From: Diplocarpon mali
Taxonomy: Eukaryota > Ascomycota > Leotiomycetes > Helotiales > Drepanopezizaceae
Reading direction: 5' to 3'
Assembly (NCBI GenBank): GCA_024741835.1
Contig: JAENRP010000661.1
Coordinates: 1-11,979, forward strand
DNA length: 11,979 bases
Positions 1-8,012 of this stretch are shown piece by piece; the stretch's first letter is position 1; every line of letters starts with the position of its first letter. Below the pieces are notes generated by a model that saw nothing but the letters and a program-made list of their open reading frames with translations, had not been told where the DNA came from and did no database searches. The translations under genes and the position numbers were made by a program.

Positions 1-639
1 TTTAGCATTAGTTCCTTTATTTATATACTATTTATAGTAAGAGAACTTATCTCCTTTTAAATTGCCTTATTCTATACTACTTTATTCTCTAGATTATAAA
101 TAGCTTTATTATACATCTTTAAAAGAGAGATTTTCATTATCCCTTTAGCAGTTAAGAACGCATTATCTTTATTAAAGCTCTATTAAAGTTCAAGCTTATA
201 GATCCTATACGCTATTATAGCTTAGATACGCTTAAACTTGCATTCGTTTAAAGTATCTTCTAGTTCTAAGTCTCTATTCCTCTTTAAAGGCGTAGGTTCG
301 GCTATGGGTTTTATAGGCTTATTATTTAAGGAACCGCTTTCTAATAGTAAAGGCTTATTATTACTTATACCTATTTTAAGAATATCCTTTACTATAGGTG
401 CTTTAACTAAAGGGATAATAATATTAAAGTTATTTTATACTTTAAGTAGTTCGCAGATAATAAGAATAGTCTATTCGGCCTTTAGGCGATTAGTAGGTTA
501 TCGATTAGTAGGTGCGCTTAATATACCTAAGCTAAGAGAAAGGGGTTATTAGTTCGGCTTAATAGTATTACTATCGACTAATATACTTTGCAAATCTCTA
601 AGTATATAAAGCTTTAAGGACAGCTCCTTCTTATTTCGA
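1..639 (-). pseudogene. Copia-B integrase-RT linker and start of reverse transcriptase
   Basis: The same minus-strand frame continues from the integrase through a poorly conserved, charged and Pro-containing linker (for example the segment PTPLKRNRDLELEDTLNECK near 270-210). Near 70-10 it reaches KAI*KEISSLTINSI*IKEL, which fits the entry motif of Copia reverse transcriptase (A-x-x-K-E-I-x-S-L-x-x-N-x-T-W-x-L). The linker is where Copia polyproteins vary most, so only the RT entry and the unbroken frame support the call. A plus-strand open frame at 238-552 lies antisense to this linker and is not considered a gene. Confidence 0.7.
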
Positions 640-1430
640 GATTTATCGAACTCAACTATTAAGGATATAATTACTCGCCTTAGATCTAGTATATATACTA
701 TCTATTGCTTTATTATCTATTTAATATACTTAACAAATATATACTCTCTACCTCAGTCTATTAGCTTTTTACTCTTTATACTTATAGGCTAAGACTTTAG
801 GCTAATATAGGAGTAGCAAACGCTTCTAAAGACGCAAATATAGTCTAGGCTTAGTTTCTATCTAAAATATGCCTTATATAGTAATATTCGGGTGCTATTA
901 ACTATTAGTCCACTACTTATTCTATTTCGTAAGTATGCATTTGCCTTAACTGCAAGGTCTTAGAATTCTAATAGCAAGTTAGTATTTTACAATAGAGCGC
1001 GATAGTTAGTCTTTACTTACTAGATGCTTCGCTTAGCGATGCCATTCTAGTAAGAACCTTTGTATATTATAGTTAGTTTGTAACAAACTCCTTATTTTGC
1101 CTATTTATTAAGCTTTGCCCTAATCTCTAATGCATTATTAAACCTAATAGCTATCAGTTTCAACTGGGTCCAGCGTTCCTTTATCATTTTCTAAGTTTCT
1201 AGCTTTTCTATAAGCTTAGATTTGGTCCTAGCGCAAATAGTCTATATCTGCCGAGTGGAGTTATCTACTATTTAAGAAAACCAATTATTTCCTTTGATCG
1301 AGGTCGTAAATAGTCCAGTAGTATCGATAGATATTATTACAGCTGCCTTTAGGAGAGCAAGGGAGCTTAGCTTTAAAGAGCATAGGAAGCGGTAGCAGAG
1401 TCGAGTTGCTATACCTTAAAGGGTACGCAT
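1..1430 (-). mobile_element. Copia-B: internal fragment of a RIP-degraded Ty1/copia retrotransposon
   Basis: This stretch reads on the minus strand as one continuous Copia pol frame: end of the pre-integrase region, integrase core, integrase C-terminal part, linker, and the first residues of reverse transcriptase at the left edge. I could follow the frame from about 1430 to 1 without an indel, only stop codons. No LTR of this copy is inside the window; RT and RNase H should continue left of position 1. Its upstream part (gag, protease) is missing next to position 1430, where the 3' LTR of Gypsy-1 begins, so the simplest reading is that Gypsy-1 inserted here and displaced it. Family assignment rests on the protein motifs described in the two domain entries. 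Confidence 0.85.
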
Positions 1431-1432
1431 TA
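640..1432 (-). pseudogene. Copia-B integrase domain, inactivated
   Basis: The integrase of a Copia element inserts the cDNA into the host genome. The first catalytic Asp is retained in ISIDTTGLF (codon 1323-1325). The second, in the family motif R-S-D-N-A, now reads RFNNALE (Asp to Asn, codon 1137-1139). The third, in NG-x-AE-R-S-I, now reads NGIAKRSI (Glu to Lys, codon 1032-1034). The last two are 34 residues apart, as I recall for fungal Copia integrases. Downstream comes the well-conserved stretch DLAVKANAYLRNRISSG, then a KAYF...LDYICVFRSVCY segment matching the family pattern P-Y-E-x-x-F-G-x-K-P...L-R-V-F-G-C. About ten in-frame TAG/TAA codons sit where Gln or Trp is expected. Two of three catalytic residues are lost, so it cannot be active. 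Confidence 0.85.
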
Positions 1433-1589
1433 TATTTAAAAGAAAAGATAAAGAAGGAAAGCTATATATAAGGAAAAGGAGATAGGTATTTATATAAGAA
1501 GGGAGCGTCTATGCGTTTAGCTACGTAACCCCCGAAACTATACTGCCTAACTAGTAGAAAGCAAGCATATACAAGTACTATTTATAATA
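1430..1589 (-). repeat. Gypsy-1 3' LTR (boundaries approximate)
   Basis: On the minus strand, a purine run at 1593-1604 is followed by TATTATAAATAG (1589 downwards), the RIP form expected of an LTR starting TGTTAT. The segment holds TATATAAATA and TTATATATAG runs that could serve as promoter elements, plus a GGGGTTACGTAG stretch near 1525-1536. Copia-B integrase sequence resumes by about 1430, which sets the other end. That end is not sharp: no CA terminus or clear 5-base target duplication can be read. The LTR would be about 160 bases, short but acceptable for fungal Gypsy elements. I could not pair it with a full 5' LTR. Confidence 0.5.
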
Positions 1590-1592
1590 TTA

Positions 1593-1604
1593 TCCCTCTC
1601 TCTT
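1593..1604 (-). other. Gypsy-1 polypurine tract
   Basis: The minus strand reads AAGAGAGAGGGA immediately before the inferred LTR start. Such a tract primes plus-strand DNA synthesis in LTR retrotransposons. Its position just after the end of the pol frame and just before a TA(TG)TTAT start is the expected one. Confidence 0.55.
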
Positions 1605-1649
1605 AAAGAACTGCGTCCTTGCAATTGCGTCTATTGCTATATTATTAGC

Positions 1650-1895
1650 AAGATTTAAGTAGTCTTCTTAGCTATTATTATACGCTTAGAGCTACTATAG
1701 GAGGTTCTTTAGCAGGCCGTTAGCCTAAGGGTACTATAGGTGAAAATGCTATATTGTATAAGGGGCTATTATCGCATTTGAATATAGGTACTACTAAAGA
1801 TCTTTATTAGCTCCTTTCCATTTTATCTAGTATTAGAGCTAGCAGGAGCGTATTTAAGAGCTTATTATATCAACGACCTTATACTCGTCTTCTTT
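1650..1895 (-). pseudogene. Gypsy-1 integrase C-terminal chromodomain
   Basis: Chromodomains at the end of Gypsy integrases bind modified histone tails and steer insertion to heterochromatin. On the minus strand the family signature appears in two phases. First EDEYKVVDI (1892 downwards) matches E-Y-E-V-E-E-I. Then, one base out of phase, a stretch ending L*Y*IKWKGANKDL**YLYSNA matches L-Q-Y-x-V-K-W-K-G-x-x-x-x-x-x-W-Y-P. After that come HFHL and a Pro/Leu-rich tail. The aromatic-cage Trp of KWKG survives, while a Trp in the WYP position has become TAG. The phase change near 1865-1880 is the only likely indel I found in the pol frame. The frame fades by about 1650, shortly before the polypurine tract. 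Confidence 0.75.
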
Positions 1896-3330
1896 AAAGA
1901 GCATACGAATCAGGGCTAGGAGCTCTGCTACCTGCCTTAGGAGAAGGTTTAAAACGTATTTATATAAGGAGTAGGAGTAGAAGATAAGGTAAATCGCTAT
2001 ATCCTTAGGAAGGTTAATCTTCTAACTTTTACCAATCTTAGCTAGTACCCTCCTTAAGCTATACTACCTATCTAAGAGCTTGCAAGCGGGCTGGTCCATC
2101 TTCCAATTGCGTATATTAATTAGAATATCATTACCTATATCCTAGTTAATAGGCCTCCTTTAGCGATTCGCTTAGGCCTTCATCTAAGCTTGCTAGGCCT
2201 CTATTGATAATTAGGCATATGCAATAGCCTCCCTATTCCTAATAGTGACCTATAAGGCTCGCTTATAGTTTAGGCGCTTAATAGCAATTCGCAAAGGTTT
2301 TAAGTTAGCGGTATCCTAAGAGGAATAAGGCTTATACCTATTTAGAACCTAGAAAGGGGAGATCTAGCCTAGCGACTTATATAAGAGCGTAAGCTACGCA
2401 ATATCTATAAGTAGGAGGAGGCTTCTTTAGTTATCTTAATAAAATAAATAAAATAGCTATAGATGTTACTTAATATACTAATTTATTATTTCCATTTGGC
2501 TATCTATATTCAAGTTATATATAGTAGTTAATTTTACCTTTATATTATATATATGGCAGAGCTCTTGCTAAAACGTTAATATAAACTAAAGGCCCTAGTT
2601 AGAGAGGATAGAGTTAGGCATGCCGAAATATTAGATCTAGTAAACTAGGAATAGCCTAGCTAGGCCTTAAGTATTAATATCCTTATTATAGGGCAATAAT
2701 ATAGCCTTCTTTAATAACTGGTCTATAATAATTAGCGTATAGTTATAGCCCTTCTTATTTAATAGTAGTTTAGTAAAATCAATCGTCAAGTGCTAAAAGG
2801 GGCACTTAAGAGTAGGAAGAGGGTTTAAGAGGCCAGGGGTCTTATCCTTACAGGCCTTTATTCAAATATAGCGGCAGTTTTGGATATATATCACCATATT
2901 AGTACCTAGGCCTTTCTAATAGTACTTCCTTCTTATTAGAAGCTTAGTCTTACTAGTACTAGCGTAAGCAACGCATAGCTAATTATATATATGCCGAATT
3001 AGGGCTATATAGAGCTTAGGAGGTTCCTTAGGTACTATAAGCCTTCCTTAGAAGAATAGCTTGCCCTTGCTAAGCTTATAGTCTAGGCTATAGTTCCGCG
3101 CTTCCTTGCGGAGCTCCTTAAGCTTAAGAGCCTCCTTATTAGCTCAAAGGACCTAGTCGATAGTATAATACCTTAAGATATTATATACTACTATTAAGGT
3201 AGGATCGGCCGGCTCGCCTTCCTTAATTTAAAAGGCTCCTTCCTTTACTATAGCTTCGATTAGGGCAAGCTAAAGGTCTGCTTAGACTTCTAAGGAGAGC
3301 TTATTACTAAAGAGCATTTATTAATAATGC
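1896..3330 (-). pseudogene. Gypsy-1 integrase, inactivated
   Basis: This domain integrates the element cDNA. On the minus strand it begins with a degraded HHCC zinc-binding region: a His is kept in IRHIYN (2991-2993), and NCRYI*IKAC near 2850-2880 keeps one Cys. The linker KDKTPGLLNPLPTLK is strongly typical of fungal Gypsy integrases. The catalytic core follows: Asp kept in HLTIDFTKLL (2778-2780), second Asp changed to Asn in ILSN*GL (2598-2600), Glu kept in NIDSQMEIIN (2490-2492). Thirty-five residues separate the second and third positions, so the DD35E spacing is intact. The GPY/F module survives as YSLRRVLAKIGKS near 2030-2065, where the Gly-Pro-Tyr/Phe itself is eroded. One phase throughout; many TAG/TAA codons. 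Confidence 0.9.
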
Positions 3331-3369
3331 AAAGCCCTCTTCTTAGCCTCTAAAGGCGTAAGATCTTAA

Positions 3370-3880
3370 TTATAATAAGAAAGGGTATTTGTAAGGGTAT
3401 TTATTACTCTAATATAGTATATAATCCTAAAGTTGAAACCTATAAAGAACTCTGCCTAGCAGGCCTAGCGGGCCGTTAGCTCTTTAGTACTTATAAAGTA
3501 CTTTAGCGTATAGTAATTAGTATAAATTAGCACCTCTTCTTACACTTTAAGCAGCTTAGAATAAAAGTGCTTAAAGGAGCGGTAGATCGCTAGTAGCTCC
3601 TTATTATAAATAGGGTAATTAAGCTTTGCGCTAGCTATTATCTTAAAAAAGAACTTAATAGGATAGAAGAAATCGTTATCCTAGAGCTAAGAAAGCATTT
3701 TTATAATAACTCTATTAAAGGCGTCGGTTTCCAGCCTAGTCTAGCGGTAGGGCATATAGTACTAGAGTATAAGGGCTCTTTAAAGCTCCTCTTAAAGAGT
3801 CTCCTAGGCCTGCCTATAGGCCTTATCAAATATAAAAGGAATATTTCTTATAAGGGCTATAAGGGGTTTGCAAATCCTAC
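3370..3880 (-). pseudogene. Gypsy-1 RNase H domain
   Basis: RNase H removes the RNA strand from RNA-DNA hybrids during reverse transcription. The opening motif LETDAFNRVIIKMLS*L (from 3734 downwards) matches the Gypsy consensus with T-D-A-S intact up to Asp. It continues with YPIKFFFKIIASAKLNYPIY and NKELLAIYRSFKHFYSKLL, matching x-P-V-A-F-x-S-x-K-x-x-x-A-E-x-N-Y-x-I-x-D-K-E-L-L-A-I; here the Asp of DKELL is now Asn. The segment TNYYTLKYFISTKELTAR and a degraded R-W-x-x-x-L follow. It is in phase with RT and integrase on either side and carries several TAG codons. Confidence 0.88.
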
Positions 3881-4740
3881 TATAGTCTTTAATAAAATGC
3901 TAATAGAAATTATAAAAACCTAAAAAGCTTTATACACTTTATATATTTATAATATACGCTTATTCCTTAATAACCTCGATCTTACCTAAGTCGACTTTAA
4001 TACCCTTTATACTAATAATAAAGCTAAGGAATTTGATTTTAATAACTTTAAACTTGCTCTTCTTAATATCTACTTAAAGGCTATATACTTAAAGGATCTT
4101 TATAACCTTTTTAATATATACTTTATACTTTATAAAGGTCTTTAAATAGATTAGGATATTATTAAGGTATATAAAATAGAAGTTATCTAAGTGCAGAAGT
4201 AAGATATTATTAATAAACCTCTAAAAGGTAGCAAGTCTATTAGTTAAGCTAAAGGGAAGCACCTTATACTTATATATACTATACTATATGCAAAAGGTAA
4301 TAAGGTCTTTTAAATCGGCGGATATCCTAATATAATAAAAAGCCTATTAAATATTAATCTTAATAAAGATCTTAGCCTTAAAGATATATGCTATTATCTT
4401 ATTAATTAGGGGAATCGGGTATAGGTCCTTCTTTATTAAGTGATTGAGCTTACGGTAGTCAACGCAAAGGCGTAGGGAGCTATTAGCCTTCTTTACAAAT
4501 AAGATTAGTACTACTTAAGGAGAGCTTAAAGCCTTAATAAAGCCCTTATAAAGGTTCTCCAAGATGTAACTCTTTATCTTAAAGAGCTATTTATTAGTAA
4601 GGCAGCGCAGAGGTTCAATCGTTAAGTTATACTCTACTATTATAAGCTTAATATAGTAGTTTATACTTATATAGTATTCTAAAAGCTAATCAAAGGCTTT
4701 GTAGGAGAATAACTCTTTAAACTTAGCATACTGTAAAAGG
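3881..4740 (-). pseudogene. Gypsy-1 reverse transcriptase, catalytic aspartates lost
   Basis: RT copies the element RNA into DNA. The minus strand gives the classical order of Ty3/gypsy motifs: YKGFIKALSSP (K-G-F-I-R-P-S-x-S-P), then SLRLCVDYRKLN (4481 downwards), LYPIPLINKII, KIFIKINI**AFYYIRI (family K-L-D-L-R-x-A-Y-x-x-I-R-I), LPFSLTNRLATF (P-F-G-L-x-N-A-P-x-x-F), and FIYLNNILIY for the Y-L-D-D-I-L-I-Y active site (4158-4169). The first catalytic Asp and both Asp of the YLDD box now read Asn, each explained by GAT to AAT. The thumb/connection region follows with SFLGFYNFY. The domain is unmistakable, full length and dead. Confidence 0.95.
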
Positions 4741-5334
4741 AGCTTCTAATTAATTAAATTATCATTAGCCTTATTTTTAGCCTATTAGGCAACCTCTTGC
4801 TTTAAGGCATATACTAAGCTAATAAAGGTAAACTTATTAAGCGGCAGCTTATTAGCGCGCTTAGCCTAATATATAACTTTAACCGATTGGATATATAAGG
4901 TACTAATAGTATAAGTAAAAATCAACCTAATATCGGTTTTTCAAAGGGAAGGAGGGGAGCTCCGATTAGCAAGCGTCTTAAGAGGGGAATAGAAAGAGGG
5001 TGCCTCGCTTAGCAAGGCTTGCTTTATTATCTTTAGGTCTTTTTAAAGGTTTTTAAAAAAGCTGCTAGCTCGCCTGGCTTTCGCAGAAGGCCTTTGGAGA
5101 ATCTCCTTAGGCTGTAGAAGGGGCTAAGAGCTTAAGGAGGCATTAGCGCATACGCTAGCAAGCTAGAGGTCTCGATCTTTAGCTTCTATTAATACCGTAT
5201 ATCGCTCGATATCCTCTTAGGCTATTAAGGAGGCTTTTAAAGTAGCTAGGTCGATAAGTACGCGCTTATTAAAGTAAGGGACAATAGGCATATCCTAGGG
5301 CTAATAGAGCCTATTATTCCCTTTGCTATATAAT
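4741..5334 (-). pseudogene. Gypsy-1 protease-RT linker
   Basis: The pol frame is unbroken in phase through this segment, which links the protease to RT. It includes DMPIVPYFNKRVLIDLATLK near 5300-5240 and LNKFTFISLVYALKQEVA near 4840-4785. I recognise no enzymatic motif here. In related fungal elements this spacer is long and variable. The region is rich in Lys, Glu and Leu codons in places and contains several TAA/TAG interruptions. It is annotated as part of pol on phase and position alone. Confidence 0.6.
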
Positions 5335-5635
5335 TGGCTGAGATTATAATACTTTAAGAACTTACGGCTAAGAAGAACGTTATTAGAGCTTAATAAAGTG
5401 ATTAAAAAGGGGAAGTTAATATAACGCTTATTAATTGTTAAGGTAAGCAAAAGAGTGTAAAAAATGACCTTGCCCGCAAGGCTATTATAGCTAAAAGGGG
5501 TAATTAGCTAAGGTAGCTTAATAAATTTGATACTTAGTCATTTGGAAAGCTAATATGCAAAAGAGGTTTAAATAATCTTATAAACGTTTGCTCTATTATT
5601 AATATAGGTAGTAGTTTTAATAAATGATCTATTAT
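5335..5635 (-). pseudogene. Gypsy-1 retropepsin-like protease
   Basis: An aspartic protease that would cleave the polyprotein. On the minus strand from 5630: FIKTTTYINNRANVYKII*, where the D-S/T-G-A active-site motif is expected but reads N-N-R-A (Asp to Asn, Gly to Arg). Then come SFAY*LSK*LSIKFIKLP*L, SLAGKVIFYTLLLTLTINKR, and LSSNNVLLSRKFLKYYNL, which fits the second conserved block D-V/I-I-L-G-R-x-W of fungal Gypsy proteases (the Gly has become Ser-Arg context). The catalytic Asp codon appears lost. It is in phase with RT downstream but not with gag upstream: the zinc knuckle and this domain are offset by two bases. Confidence 0.75.
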
Positions 5636-5639
5636 ATGC

Positions 5640-7230
5640 TAATTCTATAAGAATTAAAAACTGGCGCCCTCTTATAAAGAGGCGGGAATTAAACCTTAAA
5701 TCTCTTTATAAATCGTAGCCTATATTATAAAAGGAGTCTTTTCTATAGCTTAGCAGTTTCTTAAAAGTGGGTTACTATTAAGGTCGATCTCCGAGACGGC
5801 TGCCTTAGGTAGTTAGGTATAGTTTCTAAAGAAGTATCTAACCTTCCTATAGTTATAGTAAGCTTTGCTAAGAGAGGCTGGAGATGCTAGCAGTATTAAG
5901 GAAGGGGAGCGAGGCGCAAGAGCTAGTAAAGTAGGCCTTTAGGTCTCCTTTTTTAAGATTCTTAGAGTTTTGCCTATAAAAGGCGAGAAGGCGACTGTTA
6001 AAGCGCTCTTATAAGCTATAAAGGCTTCTTCTATTTAAATATTATAAGCCTCCTGATCTATAACTGCTAAAAACTCATTTAAAGTAAAGTAGTTAGAGTT
6101 TATCTTATACTTCTTTATCTTTACCTTATTCTTTAAAAAGGGAGAGATCTTCTTAAGTATATTATTGAATTAATAAAAGGCGTTAATCTTCCTTGTAATA
6201 GCTAAGAAAGTGAACTTTAATCTAAATTTATTATATAATATTAAAGCAGTTATAATTAAACGGTTATACTTAGCCTTAGCTATTTGTATATAATTATAGT
6301 TAAAGAAGCGCTAATCTAGCACTTAAAGGACGTTAGCCGTACCTTTAAAGGTGGAGGCAAAAGCAAGGTCTATATATTATAGGATAAGGGTTTAAGCCTC
6401 TCTCTTTAAGTACTTAAAGCAGGCTTTAATTTATACCTTACTATTTAGGAAGTTGCTAAAGTACTCTTTAATAAATAGCTTTATTTCTATCTTTTAAATA
6501 TTATATAAGATCTTACCTTAGTAGTTAAAGAAGTAAACGTAAGAGTACTTAATGCGCTTTATAGCTTTAATAAAAGGGTCGAAGATAGGAAGGTAGTAAT
6601 TAGGCGGTAGAAGGAGATCTGTAGTAAGGGCTTACTAAACTCGGCCGGCTTCGGCCTCTTTAATAGAAGAGTAAGCAAAGGTTAAGGAGGTAGAGGGAGT
6701 AGCAGAAGGAGTAGGAGCAAGGGTAAAGGCTCTTAGAGCTTACTCTTAGAGAGCAGTTGCTATAGCGCTAGCTATTATAAAGGCTAACGCTACTTCTTAA
6801 GTAGGTATAAAGAGGGGTTATTCTACTATAGTAGGAGAGGGTGCTAGTGCTAGGGAGCCTTTGGTTTTTAATTTTAAGGAAGGTAGAGGTATATCTGCCT
6901 TATTTAAGGGGAAAAGGGCGGTACTACTAGGCGTATTAAAGGAAGAAGAAGAAGGCAAAGGAGAGGAAGCGGGTTTAAAGTCGAAACCGAGCTTTTAAAG
7001 AGGCACTAATAAGCGCGTACTTTATTTAAATTATATTAAAAGGGAATAGTATTTCTTAAAAGATATGCTTAATATATTCTAAAAGGACTTAAAGCTAAAT
7101 AATAACCTATTTAAAAGGGAGAAGATTAGTATAGGCAAAGCGTATACATTCTTAAAACCTTTTAATATATTAAGCTTAAGTGAGTCGGCGCAGTAGGTAA
7201 AGGAGGCTTTTAGAGGTCGATGGTCGATAT
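5640..7230 (-). pseudogene. Gypsy-1 gag (capsid-nucleocapsid) polyprotein
   Basis: Gag forms the virus-like particle and packages element RNA. One minus-strand phase runs from about 7230 to 5640, roughly 530 codons. It has an N-terminal segment containing LKLNILKGFKNVYALPIL, then a Pro/Ser/Ala-rich stretch (about 6990-6670, with PASSPLPSSSSFNTPSSTA), a capsid-like helical region (about 6600-6010), and a C-terminal zinc knuckle at 5819-5860. In the knuckle every zinc ligand has become Tyr at exactly C-x2-C-x4-H-x4-C spacing. No convincing Met start is visible, because the frame opens around 7227 without an ATG. A -1 shift of frame would lead into protease, as in many Gypsy elements, but a single-base indel cannot be excluded. 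Confidence 0.8.
5819..5860 (-). other. Fossil CCHC zinc knuckle of Gypsy-1 gag
   Basis: Fourteen minus-strand codons read YYNYRKVRYFFRNY. Positions 1, 4, 9 and 14 are Tyr, which is the C-x2-C-x4-H-x4-C zinc-knuckle spacing with all three Cys (TGC/TGT to TAC/TAT) and the His (CAC/CAT to TAC/TAT) converted. Both changes are single transitions at TpG or CpA. The knuckle normally binds the RNA genome. Confidence 0.8.
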
Positions 7231-7285
7231 ATTAGTAAGAGTTAAGGAAAGAAGGTTACCCCTTTCTTCCTTATAGCTATATATA
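7231..7285 (-). other. Remnant of Gypsy-1 leader or 5' LTR with imperfect hairpin
   Basis: Between the first gag codons and the Copia-A terminus lies a stretch with an imperfect inverted repeat, AAGGAAAGAA (7244-7253) against TTTCTTCCTT (7263-7272), 8 of 10 positions pairing. On the minus strand TATATAGCT...CCTTCTTT...AATATA is loosely like the end of the 3' LTR (TATATAGCTTTCCTTCTTT...AAATATA) but with about 18 extra bases. It could be the U5 end of the 5' LTR cut by the Copia-A insertion. The similarity is low-complexity and I cannot prove it. Confidence 0.3.
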
Positions 7286-7412
7286 TATTAATATCCTATT
7301 GATTAAGCAGTAGGGTTATATAATAATATATTAAAGTAATAGCTATATTACCTATCTTAATACCCCTACTTAGACCTTACTCTGATTGACCTATAGTTAA
7401 GAAAATAATAAC
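7286..7412 (-). repeat. Probable Copia-A 3' LTR
   Basis: On the plus strand the segment starts TATTAATATCC, consistent with a RIP-altered TGTTAATATCC Copia LTR terminus, so the minus strand ends GGATATTAATA for GGATATTAACA. Its other end is placed at about 7412 because on the minus strand a purine-rich GCGCAAAAGGA lies just before it, as a polypurine tract would. Length about 127 bases. The 5 bases ATATA (7281-7285) could be one target-site copy. Without the other LTR this stays tentative. Confidence 0.35.
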
Positions 7413-7668
7413 TATCCTTTTGCGCTAATCTAACTCTTAGGTATCTCTTTAAATTAAAAATAATTAATTAATAATAACCTCTATTAAAATTACTAAACTC
7501 TACTTATAGGGTAGGACTAGGAGTTAATTTTCCTAAAAGCATTCCTTTATAAGATTATATGACTTAACTCGCGGTCTAAGCCTAGGAGTCGATCTAAAGA
7601 AAAACTTTCCTTTATAAGACTATATGACCTAACTTACGAGGCGGGCCTAGGAGTTGTCCTTAAGCCTG
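7413..7668. repeat. Copia-A 3' untranslated region with 65-base tandem repeats
   Basis: No coding frame is recognisable. Two 49-base direct copies, at 7542-7590 and 7607-7655, start TTCCTTTATAAGA and contain TATATGAC and CCTAGGAGT. Their offset is 65 bases with a 16-base spacer. A third, partial copy of the right half (7496-7525) lies 16 bases before the first. Differences between copies are mostly transitions, as RIP predicts. Each copy contains the palindromic motif described separately. The unique part, 7413-7495, is AT-rich and shows nothing further. Confidence 0.75.
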
Positions 7669-8012
7669 CTAAGCCCCTACTGTCTTTTGCAACCCTAATA
7701 TATTTTTAAATGCTTTAAACTTTGCAACTATCTCTAGTAGCTTTGTAAATCCATCTGCTACTATTCGATCGGTTAAGATATAGGTAATTAATAACTTATT
7801 CTTTATAATAAGGTCGTAGATAAAGTAGTAGGTAATATTAATATATTTCGATCGCTTATATAAGTATAGATTCTTTGCAAGTGCAATCGCCTTTATATTA
7901 TCTACTTAAAGATTAATATAATTCTTATCTTATTTAATATACTTAATAAAACTTATATTTTTTAAAACTTAAGTAATCTATAATCCTTACTTACAATTTG
8001 ATAATATTAATA
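7669..8012 (-). pseudogene. Copia-A RNase H domain, C-terminal part
   Basis: This minus-strand frame carries the end of a Copia RNase H. VDNIKAIALAKN (from about 7905 downwards) matches D-N-Q-G-A-I-A-L-A-K-N. KRSKYINITYYFIYDLI matches K-R-T-K-H-I-D-I-R-Y-H-F-I-R-D, with His to Tyr, Asp to Asn and Arg to Tyr/Thr changes. LITYILTDRIVADGFTKLL matches Y-I-P-T-D-E-x-x-A-D-x-F-T-K-P-L. It ends FKNILGLQKTVG before TAG at 7669-7671, which may be the true stop or a former CAG. Upstream, SFIKYIK*DKNYINL continues towards 8000, where Gypsy-2 starts. The RNase H Asp of DNQ is kept. Confidence 0.88.

Larger units (their letters stand above)
1430..7285 (-). mobile_element. Gypsy-1: nearly complete RIP-degraded chromodomain Ty3/gypsy retrotransposon
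   Basis: Read on the minus strand from high to low coordinates, this has the standard Ty3/gypsy order: gag with zinc knuckle, protease, reverse transcriptase, RNase H, integrase, chromodomain, polypurine tract and 3' LTR. The pol frame from 5630 to about 1880 keeps one phase throughout: protease, RT, RNase H, integrase and chromodomain landmarks are all separated by multiples of three. It carries many TAA/TAG codons. Integrase before chromodomain and after RNase H separates it from Copia. The 3' LTR abuts Copia-B. A full 5' LTR is not visible, because Copia-A sequence begins about 55 bases upstream of the gag frame. Boundaries at both ends are estimates within about 10-20 bases. Confidence 0.88.

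Noticed and set aside
238..552. Open frame of 104 codons on the plus strand
   Set aside because: It lies antisense to the Copia-B linker, which reads continuously on the minus strand with retroelement motifs on both sides. Its protein is Leu/Ile/Ser-rich with no recognisable domain. RIP-poor stretches can leave such frames open by chance.
2500..2570. Possible promoter from TATATATA runs
   Set aside because: They fall inside the integrase coding frame and are expected from CpA-to-TpA mutation; TA runs of this kind occur throughout the window.
7230..7412. Whole segment as the Gypsy-1 5' LTR
   Set aside because: No alignable similarity to the 3' LTR beyond a short low-complexity piece, while its plus-strand TATTAATATCC end and purine tract suit a Copia LTR. 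Kept only as a tentative remnant at 7231-7285.
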